Below, one piece after another: positions 22,680-31,792 of a DNA stretch of 64,000 bases. A model generated the notes under the pieces. It saw nothing but the letters and a program-made list of their open reading frames with translations. It was not told the origin of the DNA and ran no database searches. Where the stretch lies: the NCBI GenBank assembly GCA_046153945.1, contig JBJXFF010000025.1, positions 40,475 through 104,474 of the forward strand. Reading direction: 5' to 3'. The stretch is from SXOA01 sp046153945 (lineage in GTDB: Bacteria; Planctomycetota; Planctomycetia; Pirellulales; Pirellulaceae). The stretch's first letter is position 1. The number at the start of each line of letters is the position of its first letter. A program made the position numbers and the translations under genes.

Positions 22680-23939
22680 TTACTTCCCAAAGCAGTACAA
22701 ATAATCATTCGTCCGCAGCAGCACTTTGCCATCGACGAAGACAGGAGTCGCGAGGACAAATTCGTTGCCGAGTTCATTCTCAGCGACGAGCTTGGAATCC
22801 TTCTCCGGCGTGATGACAAACGTCTTGCCATCCTCGCGCGTGATGTAGATTTTGCCGCCGGCCAGGATGGGAGACGAGCTGACAGTCGTCGCCCGCTTCT
22901 TCTCCGGCTGAGTGGTCCAGAGAGCGTCGCCGGTTTTCAGGTCCAGGCAAGAGATCTGCCCTTTGTCATTGCAAAGATAGACCTTGCCGTCCTTCGCGAT
23001 TGGGGTGGGCACATCGGCTCCCAGGCCCTCTTTGGTCCACAGGACGTGCGAGTCCGTCACGTCCCCTTCGCCGCCGAGTTTAATGGCGGTGACGGTGCCG
23101 CCCCGGGCATAAGGGGCGATGACGATGCCGTCGCAGACGACCGCGGAGGAGATGGAGCGGAAGAAATTGTTCTTCGCCGGATTCAGGCTTCCTACTCGCC
23201 AAAGTTCTTTGCCGCTCGCGGCATCGTGGCCAGTGACGTAGTCGGCTCCCAGCACGACGATCAGTTCCTTGTCGCCATCCTGCACCACCACCGGCGTGGT
23301 ATAGCTCTGAGCCGATTCGCTCGGTGCACCGGTCTTCCGGTCCTGCTTCCAGACAAGCTTGCCGGTGTCTTTCTCGAACGCAGCCAGATACGACGGGCCG
23401 CTGTGCATGACGGTGGCAATGACATGGTTCTTCGTCAGGACGGGGGAAGTTCCGACGTCGTGCCAGAGCGTATCTTCGCCGTACTTCTCCTGTAGGTTGG
23501 TCTGCCAGACGATTTTACCCTTGAAATCCACCGCTCCAAAGTCGCCGCTCTTGAAATAGACAAAGACATGCTTGCCATCGGTCGTCGCCGAAGGATTGGT
23601 GCTGCTCCCCTTGGCACTTTTGAACTGCTTGGCAGTCCCTATTTCCGCCTTCCAAAGTTCTTTCCCGCCGCGGTCATAACAAAGCAGCACATTCTTCCCC
23701 TCCACGCCGCAGGTCAGAAAGATGTGGTCCTCCCAAACGATGGGCGTCGAAGCTCCCCGCCCCGGCAGCTTCACTTGCCAGGCCACGTTCTCCGTTTTGC
23801 TCCATTTCGTCGGATACTCCTTCCCCTCCGCCACGCCATTCAAGCTTGGGCCACGCCAGTTCGGCCAATTCTCCGCGCGGGCGATGGCAGGAACAATGAA
23901 TGCAGAAGAAAGGACAAGGGGAAAAAACAGGCGGGACAT
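22680..23939 (-). CDS. exported PQQ-type beta-propeller protein (419 aa)
   Basis: Signal peptide MSRLFFPLVLSSAFIVPAIA with AXA cleavage, then NWPNWRGPSLNGVAEGKEYP. Propeller blade motifs recur: TPIVWEDHIFLTCG, CYDRGGKELWKAE, AAFEKDTGKLVWKQ, GHDAASGKELWRV, SCLDLKTGDALWTT. Same type as the proteins at 12679-13932 and 45292-46551, about 35-40% alike by eye. It ends 8 bases from the TIGR03790 gene, convergently. Confidence 0.85.
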   Translation of the reverse strand: MSRLFFPLVLSSAFIVPAIARAENWPNWRGPSLNGVAEGKEYPTKWSKTENVAWQVKLPGRGASTPIVWEDHIFLTCGVEGKNVLLCYDRGGKELWKAEIGTAKQFKSAKGSSTNPSATTDGKHVFVYFKSGDFGAVDFKGKIVWQTNLQEKYGEDTLWHDVGTSPVLTKNHVIATVMHSGPSYLAAFEKDTGKLVWKQDRKTGAPSESAQSYTTPVVVQDGDKELIVVLGADYVTGHDAASGKELWRVGSLNPAKNNFFRSISSAVVCDGIVIAPYARGGTVTAIKLGGEGDVTDSHVLWTKEGLGADVPTPIAKDGKVYLCNDKGQISCLDLKTGDALWTTQPEKKRATTVSSSPILAGGKIYITREDGKTFVITPEKDSKLVAENELGNEFVLATPVFVDGKVLLRTNDYLYCFGK

Positions 23940-24047
23940 CAGCGAACCTCCGGTGGGACTTTTCAGACTGGGATTCTACCATCGGCACGCCATGAAACAT
24001 ACCGTTAGTGTCGCGATGGATGCAAATCTATGGGGTAGAATTTCCTC

Positions 24048-25940
24048 ATGGCCTACCAACTCACCATTTACGACCAGCGGAAGCCGGTGGCTTCATTCTC
24101 GCTCAGCCAGCCGATTGAGATTGGCCGGCAGGATATGACGAAGAATGAGCCCGCCCCGCAACCGGAGAAGGGGGAGCATGTGGCCCGGGTCGATCTGCCG
24201 GATCGGGTGCGGCTGATTATTGCGGGGGCGCTGGAGAAGCAGGTTTCGCGGCAGCACTTGCGACTCGAGCCGCAGCCGGGGGACAAGGTGCTGGTGACGA
24301 ATCTGAGCGCCAATGTGGACCTGAGCCTCGGGCCGCACGGGCGGCTGGCGGCGAAGGAGAGCCGCGTTTGCGATTTGCCGCTGTACTGCGACTTGCTGGT
24401 GAAGGCGCTTCGGCTGGAAGGGGAGACGCGAGCCAGCGAAGAATTTAATATGCAGACGCTGGCCCAGCCGGCGCTGGCCCCCGGCCGCCATCCCGACAGC
24501 ACGGTGCGGCCCATTTTGCAAGCGCTGGTCGGTTCCTCCGCCAAGGGATTGAGTTCGCGGCAAAGTGCCGACGACGTGCTCCAGTGGCTGCAAGGGGCGA
24601 TGGATGTGCTGCAAAGTGCGGCTTCCAGTCCTGACTATCTTCATCGTGCGGCGACGGCAGCAGTGCGGCTGATTGACCTGGACGTGGCCTGCGTCCTGCA
24701 ACGGCAAAAAAGTGAGTGGCACGAAGCGGCCGGCGAAATTGCCCAGGGGTGCACGCTTCCCAAGACCTGGCGGCCAAGCCGCACCATGCTGGAGCGGGTG
24801 CTGGAGAATAAGCGGACCGTCTTCCATCCACCGCAAGGCGAGCAGGAAGCCGCCAGCCGCGGCGAGAGCCTGCAAAGCGTGCGGTCGCTCGTGGCGGCTC
24901 CGATTCTCAATCGCGAAGGGGAGGTGATTGCGGTCCTTTATGGGGAGCGGCGGAACGAAGGGATACTCACCCGCTGCGGCACCATTGATGAATTGCAAGC
25001 CCGGCTCTTCGAGCTGCTCGCCTACGGAGTCGCTGCCGGCCTGGCTCGAGCAGAGCAGGAGCGGCAGGTGCTGGCGGAGCGAGTCCGCTTCGAGCAGTTC
25101 TTCACACCGGAACTCGCCGGCATGCTGCAGACTCGCGGTGAAGAGATGCTTTCCGCCAAAAGTGAGATCATCACCGTACTCTTCTGCGACATCAACGGCT
25201 TCAGCCGGATTAGTGCAGAGAAGGATCCGCAGATCACGATCGAATGGCTGCGGGACGTATTGAGCCTGCTTTCCGATTGCGTTGCCGAGGAGCGCGGAGT
25301 GCTCATTGATTACAGTGGTGATGCGCTGGAAGCGATCTGGGGCGCACCGGAAGTGACGCCGGACCATGCCGTCCGCGCTTGCCGGGCCGCCCTGAAAATG
25401 AAGGCGGAACTGGCCGAATTCAATACTCGCTGGGAGCCTCGTCTGGGTGAGCCGACAGGGATTTCGATCGGCATCAACAGCGGCCCGGCTCAAGTGGGGA
25501 ATATTGGCTCACGGCGGAAGATCAAATATGGCGCCTTCGGCCCGACCGTAAACCAGGCGGCTCGCGTGCAAGGTGCGACGAAGCTCGTCGGCTGTCCGCT
25601 CTTGGTGACAAAAGGGACGGCGGACTTGCTGGGCGGCGCCTATTCACTCCGGCGACTCTGCACGGCGACTACGGTGAACATCGCTGAGCCGGTGAGTTTC
25701 TACGAGCTTCCCACCGCGCCTGACGCCGCCTGGCCGAAGCTCAAAGAACACTATGAAGAGGCGCTCGCACTGTTTGAAGCTGCTCAATTCCGTCAGGCGA
25801 TGGCCCTGCTGATCAATTTGGCCGGCGACTTTCCCACCGATGTGCCGACCATGAACTTGCTGCAACGAAGCATGGCCTTGTTTCAAAATCCACCCGCCAA
25901 ATTCGATCCGGTTTGGCACCTCAAGGCGAAGACCGCCTGA
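24048..25940 (+). CDS. FHA-GAF adenylate/guanylate cyclase
   Basis: A 630-aa signalling enzyme. Domain order: FHA-like domain (about 20-120, with VSRQHLRLEP around residue 65), a GAF domain (about 185-340, LDVACVLQRQKSEWHEAAGE ... ILNREGEVIAVLYGER), and a class III nucleotide cyclase (about 375-560). The cyclase has ITVLFCDINGFSRIS and GDALEAIWG with the two metal-binding Asp, and NQAARVQ with the transition-state Asn and Arg, so it should be active. It lacks membrane helices. ATG 24048. FHA phosphothreonine binding suggests control by the Ser/Thr kinases that planctomycetes have in numbers, such as the one immediately downstream. Confidence 0.9.
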   Translation: MAYQLTIYDQRKPVASFSLSQPIEIGRQDMTKNEPAPQPEKGEHVARVDLPDRVRLIIAGALEKQVSRQHLRLEPQPGDKVLVTNLSANVDLSLGPHGRLAAKESRVCDLPLYCDLLVKALRLEGETRASEEFNMQTLAQPALAPGRHPDSTVRPILQALVGSSAKGLSSRQSADDVLQWLQGAMDVLQSAASSPDYLHRAATAAVRLIDLDVACVLQRQKSEWHEAAGEIAQGCTLPKTWRPSRTMLERVLENKRTVFHPPQGEQEAASRGESLQSVRSLVAAPILNREGEVIAVLYGERRNEGILTRCGTIDELQARLFELLAYGVAAGLARAEQERQVLAERVRFEQFFTPELAGMLQTRGEEMLSAKSEIITVLFCDINGFSRISAEKDPQITIEWLRDVLSLLSDCVAEERGVLIDYSGDALEAIWGAPEVTPDHAVRACRAALKMKAELAEFNTRWEPRLGEPTGISIGINSGPAQVGNIGSRRKIKYGAFGPTVNQAARVQGATKLVGCPLLVTKGTADLLGGAYSLRRLCTATTVNIAEPVSFYELPTAPDAAWPKLKEHYEEALALFEAAQFRQAMALLINLAGDFPTDVPTMNLLQRSMALFQNPPAKFDPVWHLKAKTA

Positions 25941-25981
25941 CATACCGCGGAAGGCAGATTGGCCTGTCGCTTCACCCAGGG

Positions 25982-28900
25982 TCAGGGGGCAACGATCGTT
26001 CTCGCCACTCGAATGCCGATGTAGTCGCTGGGATCACCTTCTCCCGCATTGTCGCGGTTTGCCGACCGGATGTGCGTGGCAAAGCGGAAGTAGGCCCCGC
26101 CGCGGACCACGCGGAGACCTTCCTTGATGACCGCGTCGGTGCCGTAATACTTGTAGTGGTCGACGCACCAGTTCCAGACGTTGCCGTGGACGTCAAAGAA
26201 CCCGAAATCGTTCGGCTTGAGCAGCCCCACGGGCCAAGTCCTTTCTTGCGAGTTCTCCTCGTACCAGCCATATTTCGGCAGCAGTGCATCGGACTCGCCA
26301 AAGTGGCGGGTTGTTACGGCTCCGGCGCGGATCGCAAATTCCATTTCGGCTTCGGTGGGCAAACGATAGCCGCTGAGAGTCAGATAATTGGCCTTCGGCG
26401 TGGCTTTGTCCCCCTGGAATTCGAAACACCACTGTTCTTCGGGAATCCCCTCCCTGTCGCTTAGCCAATTGCAGTACTTCGCGGCCTTATGCCAATTGAC
26501 ATGATTCACGGGCAAGTCATCCTCCCGCGTATACATGGCAGGGATCTTCTCGCGGAAGTCCTTCTCAAACTCACAGTATTGCGCAACGGTCACTGACTTA
26601 GCCGCCAGGGCGAAGGAGTGGTCAATCGTCTGTTTGTGCTCTACTTCGTCGTCCTCGCGGTCGAGCTCCGCGGGCGGAGAGCCCATCAAGAACTCCACGG
26701 GGCCAGGAATGGCCACAATCGTGTGTCCTTGGCCAGTGACGTACCATTGCGGCAGCGCTCCTGGGGCTAGCACAATCGCCTGTTGTCTCTTCTGCAGTTG
26801 CTCCTTGTTCAGGGCCCATTCTTCGTTCACTTGCTTCAGCCACGTTTCCTGCTGCCAGGTGCGGAGCAGCCATTCCACCGCGGCGTGCAGCCCCGCATCC
26901 TTCTCGGTGCGGTAGATCTCCTGCAACTTGGGTAGCAAGCTCTTCCAGACTGTGGGAGAGAGCTCATTCACTCCGAACTCCCCCAGGGCCAGAAGCAAGG
27001 CGCGGCGAATCGTGATGTCCGGCTCGACATCGAAGCGCTGGATGATGACACTCGGGTCTGCGCCGAACAAACTCAGCCGGTGAATGATGTAGCTTCGCAC
27101 GCGAGGATCGGGATGGTGTCTTAGCAGGGGCCAGACCTTGGCCGGCTGGTTGACCTTGAGCAGGGCAACCGCGGCGCTCGCCTGCCGACATGCCAACTTC
27201 TCCCTTGCCGTTTCCTTCGCATCGGGCGGAAGTTTGCGGTCAAGCTCTGCCGTCAGTGCCAGAAAACCCTTCTCGCCTTGCTGTTGGAATGCGACATAGA
27301 TGGCAGCGAACTGCCTTTCGTCCGCTTCCATCAACAACTCGGCCAACACTTGCGGCTGGTCGATGGCATAGTCGGCCAACAGAGTGGTTGCCAGATTGCG
27401 TTCCCCCGTGCGAGCCGCTTGTTGATCCCGGAAGATCACAGACAACGGGGCAAGCATCGAGTTCTTCACGGGGCGAAACGATTCGCTCCATTGACCCAGG
27501 AAGATCGGACTCTCCTGTACGAGGTCGTTGACCACCCAGGTGCTGACCTGCTCCCACTTCTTGCTCTTCGGATCGAACTTCGCCAGTGCCGCTCCCGCTC
27601 GCAGGCGTTGCGATTCCTTGCCCCTGCTCGGTGCCTCCGCAACAGCCCACAGTTTGTCACGCAGTGCGTCCTTGTGGGCGGCCAGGGCGTCAAGAATTAC
27701 CGGCACTTCGCGAGGCTCAGCGTCAAGCAATCGGCCGTATAGGTAATCCACCTGTGCACTATCGACCGGCAACAGGGCGATGCTGACGTGAAGTTTCCCC
27801 TTGGCACTCGTGGCCGGATTGGCGCTCAACTCGCGCAATCGCGGATCAGTCCATCGGCGAATGGTGGGGGGCATATCACGAACAATCTCCAGAACCTGCG
27901 CCGTGTCTGCATTCAAGAGACTCTGCACCAGAGTGTGAGCAACTGCTTGCCTCCGCTGCTGCACGACCTGCTCTTGGATGAATAGCCCCGCGAATGTCAG
28001 CGCTGCCAAGAGCAACGCCACGACAACACTCCGCCCCGCGTGAAACCGCCCCGCTTTCGCCATCATCTTCCGCTGCGGAGGAGTCCAGGCAAGGTCTGCC
28101 GTGAGCCACCGAATTTGGATCCACTGCACAAGCGACGGCAGTTGCCGGTTCTCGGGCCGGGAATTCCAGACCGCCGCGCGATCTGCCAGCAGAAGTTCGG
28201 CCCGACCGCGGCGAGTCTCCTTCTGCTTCCGCGTGAGCCACTCGCGTAATGAAGGGACCAGGTAATCGTGGGTCAACTGGTAATACTTGGCGCTGACCTC
28301 AACCTTGGAGGATGCGGCTTCCTCCTTCCCTTCCGGATCGGTCGGCGAGATCAGCCGCAGCTCGCGGTCAAGAATCTGAATCAAGTCCTCAAAATCCTTC
28401 GCGCGGCCGCTGTAACCAGAAGCTTCCAGCAATTCTTGCCGCGAACGCATGTGCCCCTTGATATCGGTCCCCGCCTCCGGGAGCAGGGCTTTCAGCACTG
28501 CTTGGGCCCCTTTTTGATGCAATCGATGGGAAGGAGGTGCGGTGGAGGCAGAGAACGTCTCTTCGAGAAATGTTATGCCGACTCCCTCGGTGCCGCCAAC
28601 TTCCCGTAGCGTGGCTGGAGTCCAGGGCTTTCCCTTCATCATCTCCGCGAAGAGCGCCAGCCGCACCGAAATGACTTTCCCCTCCTGAGCGAGACCGGCG
28701 ACCGCTTGATCGAGGAAGGCGTTCTGGTACGTATCGATAGTTCCTTCCGGCAACGCCCCCAGTGCTTTGCCAAATGAATTCAGCACCTTGCGAGCGTGCT
28801 TGGGGCTGAAGAGATCAACGAGGCGGGAGTTTTCTCCTTCGACAACTCGAATCTCGAGGGCCTGCATAAACCGGCTGACGGCCAGCCAGAAGTCATCCCG

Positions 28901-30424
28901 CACCATCACCACGCACTGCAAGCGACCGCCATCGCAGTGCCGCAGGGCTTGTACCAGTTCCAGGTTGTCCTGGTCGCGCCTGGCATGGAGCCACTGCTCA
29001 AATTGGTCGAGCACCAGCAGAACCTTCTGGCCGGATTCCAAGAAGTGCCCACGCCTCAAAGCGGCCAGGGAGTCGATCAAACTGAGATTGCTGGGCAATT
29101 CCGCCACTTGCCGCCGCAACCCCTTGAGCAAACGGGCTTCCGTCTCCTCGGCTGTCGATTCGATGTAAACCGTCTTCACCGACTCCGCCAGTCTCGGCAA
29201 CACTCCCGCTTTGACCAGCGAAGACTTGCCGCATCCCGATGGTCCGTAAATCAACCCCACCGCGAAGGTATCGTAGGCGTCCGTTGTCTCGATGCGAGTT
29301 TTCCAGAAGCGAATGCTGTCCGGCAATCCGTCCCGGTCGCGAGGACCGGGGAGCAATTCCAAAAAGAAGTCCGAATCCCCAGCGTCGAATGACCTGAGCC
29401 CCTTGGGGACTATCTTGATCGGCAGAGACTCAAACGGCGTCGGGATTGGGCTCGGCATCGCCGTGTCCACTTCGGCCTGCTTGCTGGAGCGCTCAGACAG
29501 ATTGGACCTTTCCTGAACGGAAGCACCGGCCAAAAATTGGCGCAAGTCATCGGCCATGTCCCGAGCCGCCGAGTAGCGCTCCGATGCTCGTTTGGAAAGT
29601 GCCTTCAGGCAAATGCGGTCCAGTTCCTTCGGAATGGCATCGTCGTGCTGACGCGGCGGACGAGGATCGTGGCTCGTCACTTGTTCCATCAGTTCCGAGG
29701 GTGAGTCGGCTTGGAAGGGTCGCCGGCCCGTGAGCAATTCGTACAGGACCACGCCCAAGCTGAAAACGTCGCTCCGCCCGTCAACCCGGTGCCCTTCGCC
29801 CCGTGCCTGCTCGGGGGACATGTAAGCGGGTGTGCCGGCGTAGCGAGATCCCTTGCCGACATCTTGCTCACGCAAGGCGAGTCCGAAATCCCCCACGAAC
29901 GGCCTTCCTTGGCGATCGAGCAGGATGTTGCCCGGTTTCACATCCCGATGAACCAACCCCTGCTTATGAGCGTGATGCAAAGCATCGGCTACCGTGGCTA
30001 CTAATTCCACGCCTTCGTGGATCGACAGCCGCGAAGCCTTGAGTCGGGCGGCCAGGTCGGTGCCGTCGATGTACTTCGAGACAACGTAGCAAGGGAATTG
30101 GTCAACGCTGCCGACATCAAAAACAGGGACAATATGCGGGTGGTCGAGATTGGCGACGGTGCGAGCTTCAGTCAGATAGGCTTCGGCATCCGTGGCTTGA
30201 ACGAGGAGCCGGGCATGCGGCACCTTGATGGCGACAAGTCGCCGCAATTGATCGTCATGCGCCAAAAAGACGACGCCAAAGCCCCCTTGGCCCAAGATCT
30301 TCTCAACCCGATAGCGGCCGATGCCATCAGGCAGTAGTGCGGGATTCGCATCCGCCGGCGCGAGTGAGGACGAACCGCCGGCGTCCCCCTCAAATTCTTG
30401 CGTTCCGTCATCCCGATTGCCCAT
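25982..30424 (-). CDS. Ser/Thr kinase-NTPase-HEAT-SUMF1 fusion protein (1480 aa)
   Basis: Domain order: a Hanks-type kinase (about 37-300) with LGQGGFGVVF, VAIKV, HRDVKPGNILLD and DFGLA, all intact; a STAND-type NTPase with Walker A GPSGCGKSSL (near 405) and Walker B VLLVLDQFEQWL; a winged-helix region; one membrane helix (about 820-840, VVVALLLAALTFAGLF); HEAT-like repeats; and a C-terminal SUMF1/FGE-like domain (about 1255-1475, TPKANYLTLSGYRLPTEAEM, GNVWNWCVD, VRGGAYFRFATHIRSANRD). The cysteine pair used by real formylglycine-generating enzymes is replaced in the RGGAYFRF region, so the last domain is probably a binding module. Topology puts kinase and NTPase in the cytoplasm, HEAT/SUMF1 outside. 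Confidence 0.9.
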   Translation of the reverse strand: MGNRDDGTQEFEGDAGGSSSLAPADANPALLPDGIGRYRVEKILGQGGFGVVFLAHDDQLRRLVAIKVPHARLLVQATDAEAYLTEARTVANLDHPHIVPVFDVGSVDQFPCYVVSKYIDGTDLAARLKASRLSIHEGVELVATVADALHHAHKQGLVHRDVKPGNILLDRQGRPFVGDFGLALREQDVGKGSRYAGTPAYMSPEQARGEGHRVDGRSDVFSLGVVLYELLTGRRPFQADSPSELMEQVTSHDPRPPRQHDDAIPKELDRICLKALSKRASERYSAARDMADDLRQFLAGASVQERSNLSERSSKQAEVDTAMPSPIPTPFESLPIKIVPKGLRSFDAGDSDFFLELLPGPRDRDGLPDSIRFWKTRIETTDAYDTFAVGLIYGPSGCGKSSLVKAGVLPRLAESVKTVYIESTAEETEARLLKGLRRQVAELPSNLSLIDSLAALRRGHFLESGQKVLLVLDQFEQWLHARRDQDNLELVQALRHCDGGRLQCVVMVRDDFWLAVSRFMQALEIRVVEGENSRLVDLFSPKHARKVLNSFGKALGALPEGTIDTYQNAFLDQAVAGLAQEGKVISVRLALFAEMMKGKPWTPATLREVGGTEGVGITFLEETFSASTAPPSHRLHQKGAQAVLKALLPEAGTDIKGHMRSRQELLEASGYSGRAKDFEDLIQILDRELRLISPTDPEGKEEAASSKVEVSAKYYQLTHDYLVPSLREWLTRKQKETRRGRAELLLADRAAVWNSRPENRQLPSLVQWIQIRWLTADLAWTPPQRKMMAKAGRFHAGRSVVVALLLAALTFAGLFIQEQVVQQRRQAVAHTLVQSLLNADTAQVLEIVRDMPPTIRRWTDPRLRELSANPATSAKGKLHVSIALLPVDSAQVDYLYGRLLDAEPREVPVILDALAAHKDALRDKLWAVAEAPSRGKESQRLRAGAALAKFDPKSKKWEQVSTWVVNDLVQESPIFLGQWSESFRPVKNSMLAPLSVIFRDQQAARTGERNLATTLLADYAIDQPQVLAELLMEADERQFAAIYVAFQQQGEKGFLALTAELDRKLPPDAKETAREKLACRQASAAVALLKVNQPAKVWPLLRHHPDPRVRSYIIHRLSLFGADPSVIIQRFDVEPDITIRRALLLALGEFGVNELSPTVWKSLLPKLQEIYRTEKDAGLHAAVEWLLRTWQQETWLKQVNEEWALNKEQLQKRQQAIVLAPGALPQWYVTGQGHTIVAIPGPVEFLMGSPPAELDREDDEVEHKQTIDHSFALAAKSVTVAQYCEFEKDFREKIPAMYTREDDLPVNHVNWHKAAKYCNWLSDREGIPEEQWCFEFQGDKATPKANYLTLSGYRLPTEAEMEFAIRAGAVTTRHFGESDALLPKYGWYEENSQERTWPVGLLKPNDFGFFDVHGNVWNWCVDHYKYYGTDAVIKEGLRVVRGGAYFRFATHIRSANRDNAGEGDPSDYIGIRVARTIVAP

Positions 30425-30564
30425 GCTGAATCTCAGTCCTCAATTGCAGTGCGTCAGGCCGGCAGATTTTGCGGAGACGGAGCAATTGTAGCCGGAGCGG
30501 GTACGGAATTCATCAACGACAAGGTCGGATGGCGGCGAGTGTACTGAATCGCCCAGGAGCCGAT

Positions 30565-31563
30565 CTATTTTCGGCGCTCGGCCCTGGGACGAACAACGTG
30601 CGTCACCAGCCCGACCTTCTCCAGCCCTTCGACGACGATGAAGATCAGGTCGAATTCCCACCACTTGTGACGGGTGGTGGCGCTGGCAGGATCGTCGTGA
30701 TGGTTGTTGTGCCACCCTTCACCGCTGCTGAGCAGCGACACCAGCCAGTTATTGCGGCTGTTGTCTTGCGTCTCATAACTGCGGTAGCCGAAAACATGCG
30801 ACAGGGAATTCACGGACCAACTAATGTGCCAGACGCACACGGTTCGGACGATGCAGCCCCACACCAGCCAGCTCAAGCCGAGTTGCACGCCGCCGATGAG
30901 AGTTCCGGTGACGAGGTAGCCAGCCGCGAAGCCCGCCACGTAGTACAGCAAGGCGTGGACAAGGTAAATCCAAATGGGGAGGAGCGACCGCTGCAACTTC
31001 ATGTAGAAGGGATCGCGAAGGATGTCGCGGGCATAGCGGTCGAAAGATGAGGTATTGCGGACAGCGGAATTATCAACCAGCAGCCAGCCCAGGTGGCTCC
31101 AGAAAAAATTGACGAGGGGACTGTGGGGGTCTTCTTCATGGTCGGACTCATTGTGGTGCTGCCGATGGGTGGCGACCCAACTCGCCGGCGCGTCCTCCAT
31201 GCAGCACAATGCCACCATCACGAAACAACGCTCCAGCCAGAGCGGGCAGCGAAAGCTGCGATGCGTAAGCAGCCGGTGGTAGCAGAGATTGATGCCAATT
31301 CCGCCGTAGAAATAAATACCCACCCACAGCAAGGCCAATCCCGTCCAACTGAACAGCCACGGGACAAACGCGAACAGTGCCGCGGCGTGCCCAACGAACA
31401 GCGGCACGGCATAGCGCCACAGAATCTGCCGTGAAACCTGCCTGGGATACGACAATCGCTGGCTGACAGTCTTGATGGGCGATGGAACTGCTAGCGGTTC
31501 TCCAACCGAATCCGGTTCCCTCAGGGCAACCGGCGGAGCAGAGAGATCGACGGAAAAGGACAT
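30565..31563 (-). CDS. acyl-CoA/acyl-lipid fatty acid desaturase
   Basis: Membrane di-iron desaturase of 332 aa. The three His boxes are complete: HRLLTHRSF (HxxxxH), HRQHHNESDHEEDPH (HxxHH) and EGWHNNHHDDP (HxxHH). Hydrophobic pairs at about 50-95 and 190-240 form the membrane hairpins. It introduces a double bond, likely delta-9, into fatty acyl chains. ATG 31563. No electron-transfer partner is adjacent; the kinase gene lies in the same direction 140 bases downstream but is probably independent. Confidence 0.92.
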   Translation of the reverse strand: MSFSVDLSAPPVALREPDSVGEPLAVPSPIKTVSQRLSYPRQVSRQILWRYAVPLFVGHAAALFAFVPWLFSWTGLALLWVGIYFYGGIGINLCYHRLLTHRSFRCPLWLERCFVMVALCCMEDAPASWVATHRQHHNESDHEEDPHSPLVNFFWSHLGWLLVDNSAVRNTSSFDRYARDILRDPFYMKLQRSLLPIWIYLVHALLYYVAGFAAGYLVTGTLIGGVQLGLSWLVWGCIVRTVCVWHISWSVNSLSHVFGYRSYETQDNSRNNWLVSLLSSGEGWHNNHHDDPASATTRHKWWEFDLIFIVVEGLEKVGLVTHVVRPRAERRK

Positions 31564-31792
31564 ACTGGCTTTCGGGCGATATGCTTGGCGAGCGTGCCGC
31601 GAGCGTCAAAGAGAGACGCCGGCCACCGTCGCCAAGGGAGAAATCATACCAGCGGCGGCAATGCCCGCGAGTAAATTCTGCGTTAAAGTTCCCTCTTTTT
31701 GAAAAAAGATTTTTCGGCCGTTCAGGTCGCGCAAGCTGCGAAAGATTTGCGGGACGCCGTCTACCTGGCAACATCCGTGTTCGAAAGAACCA

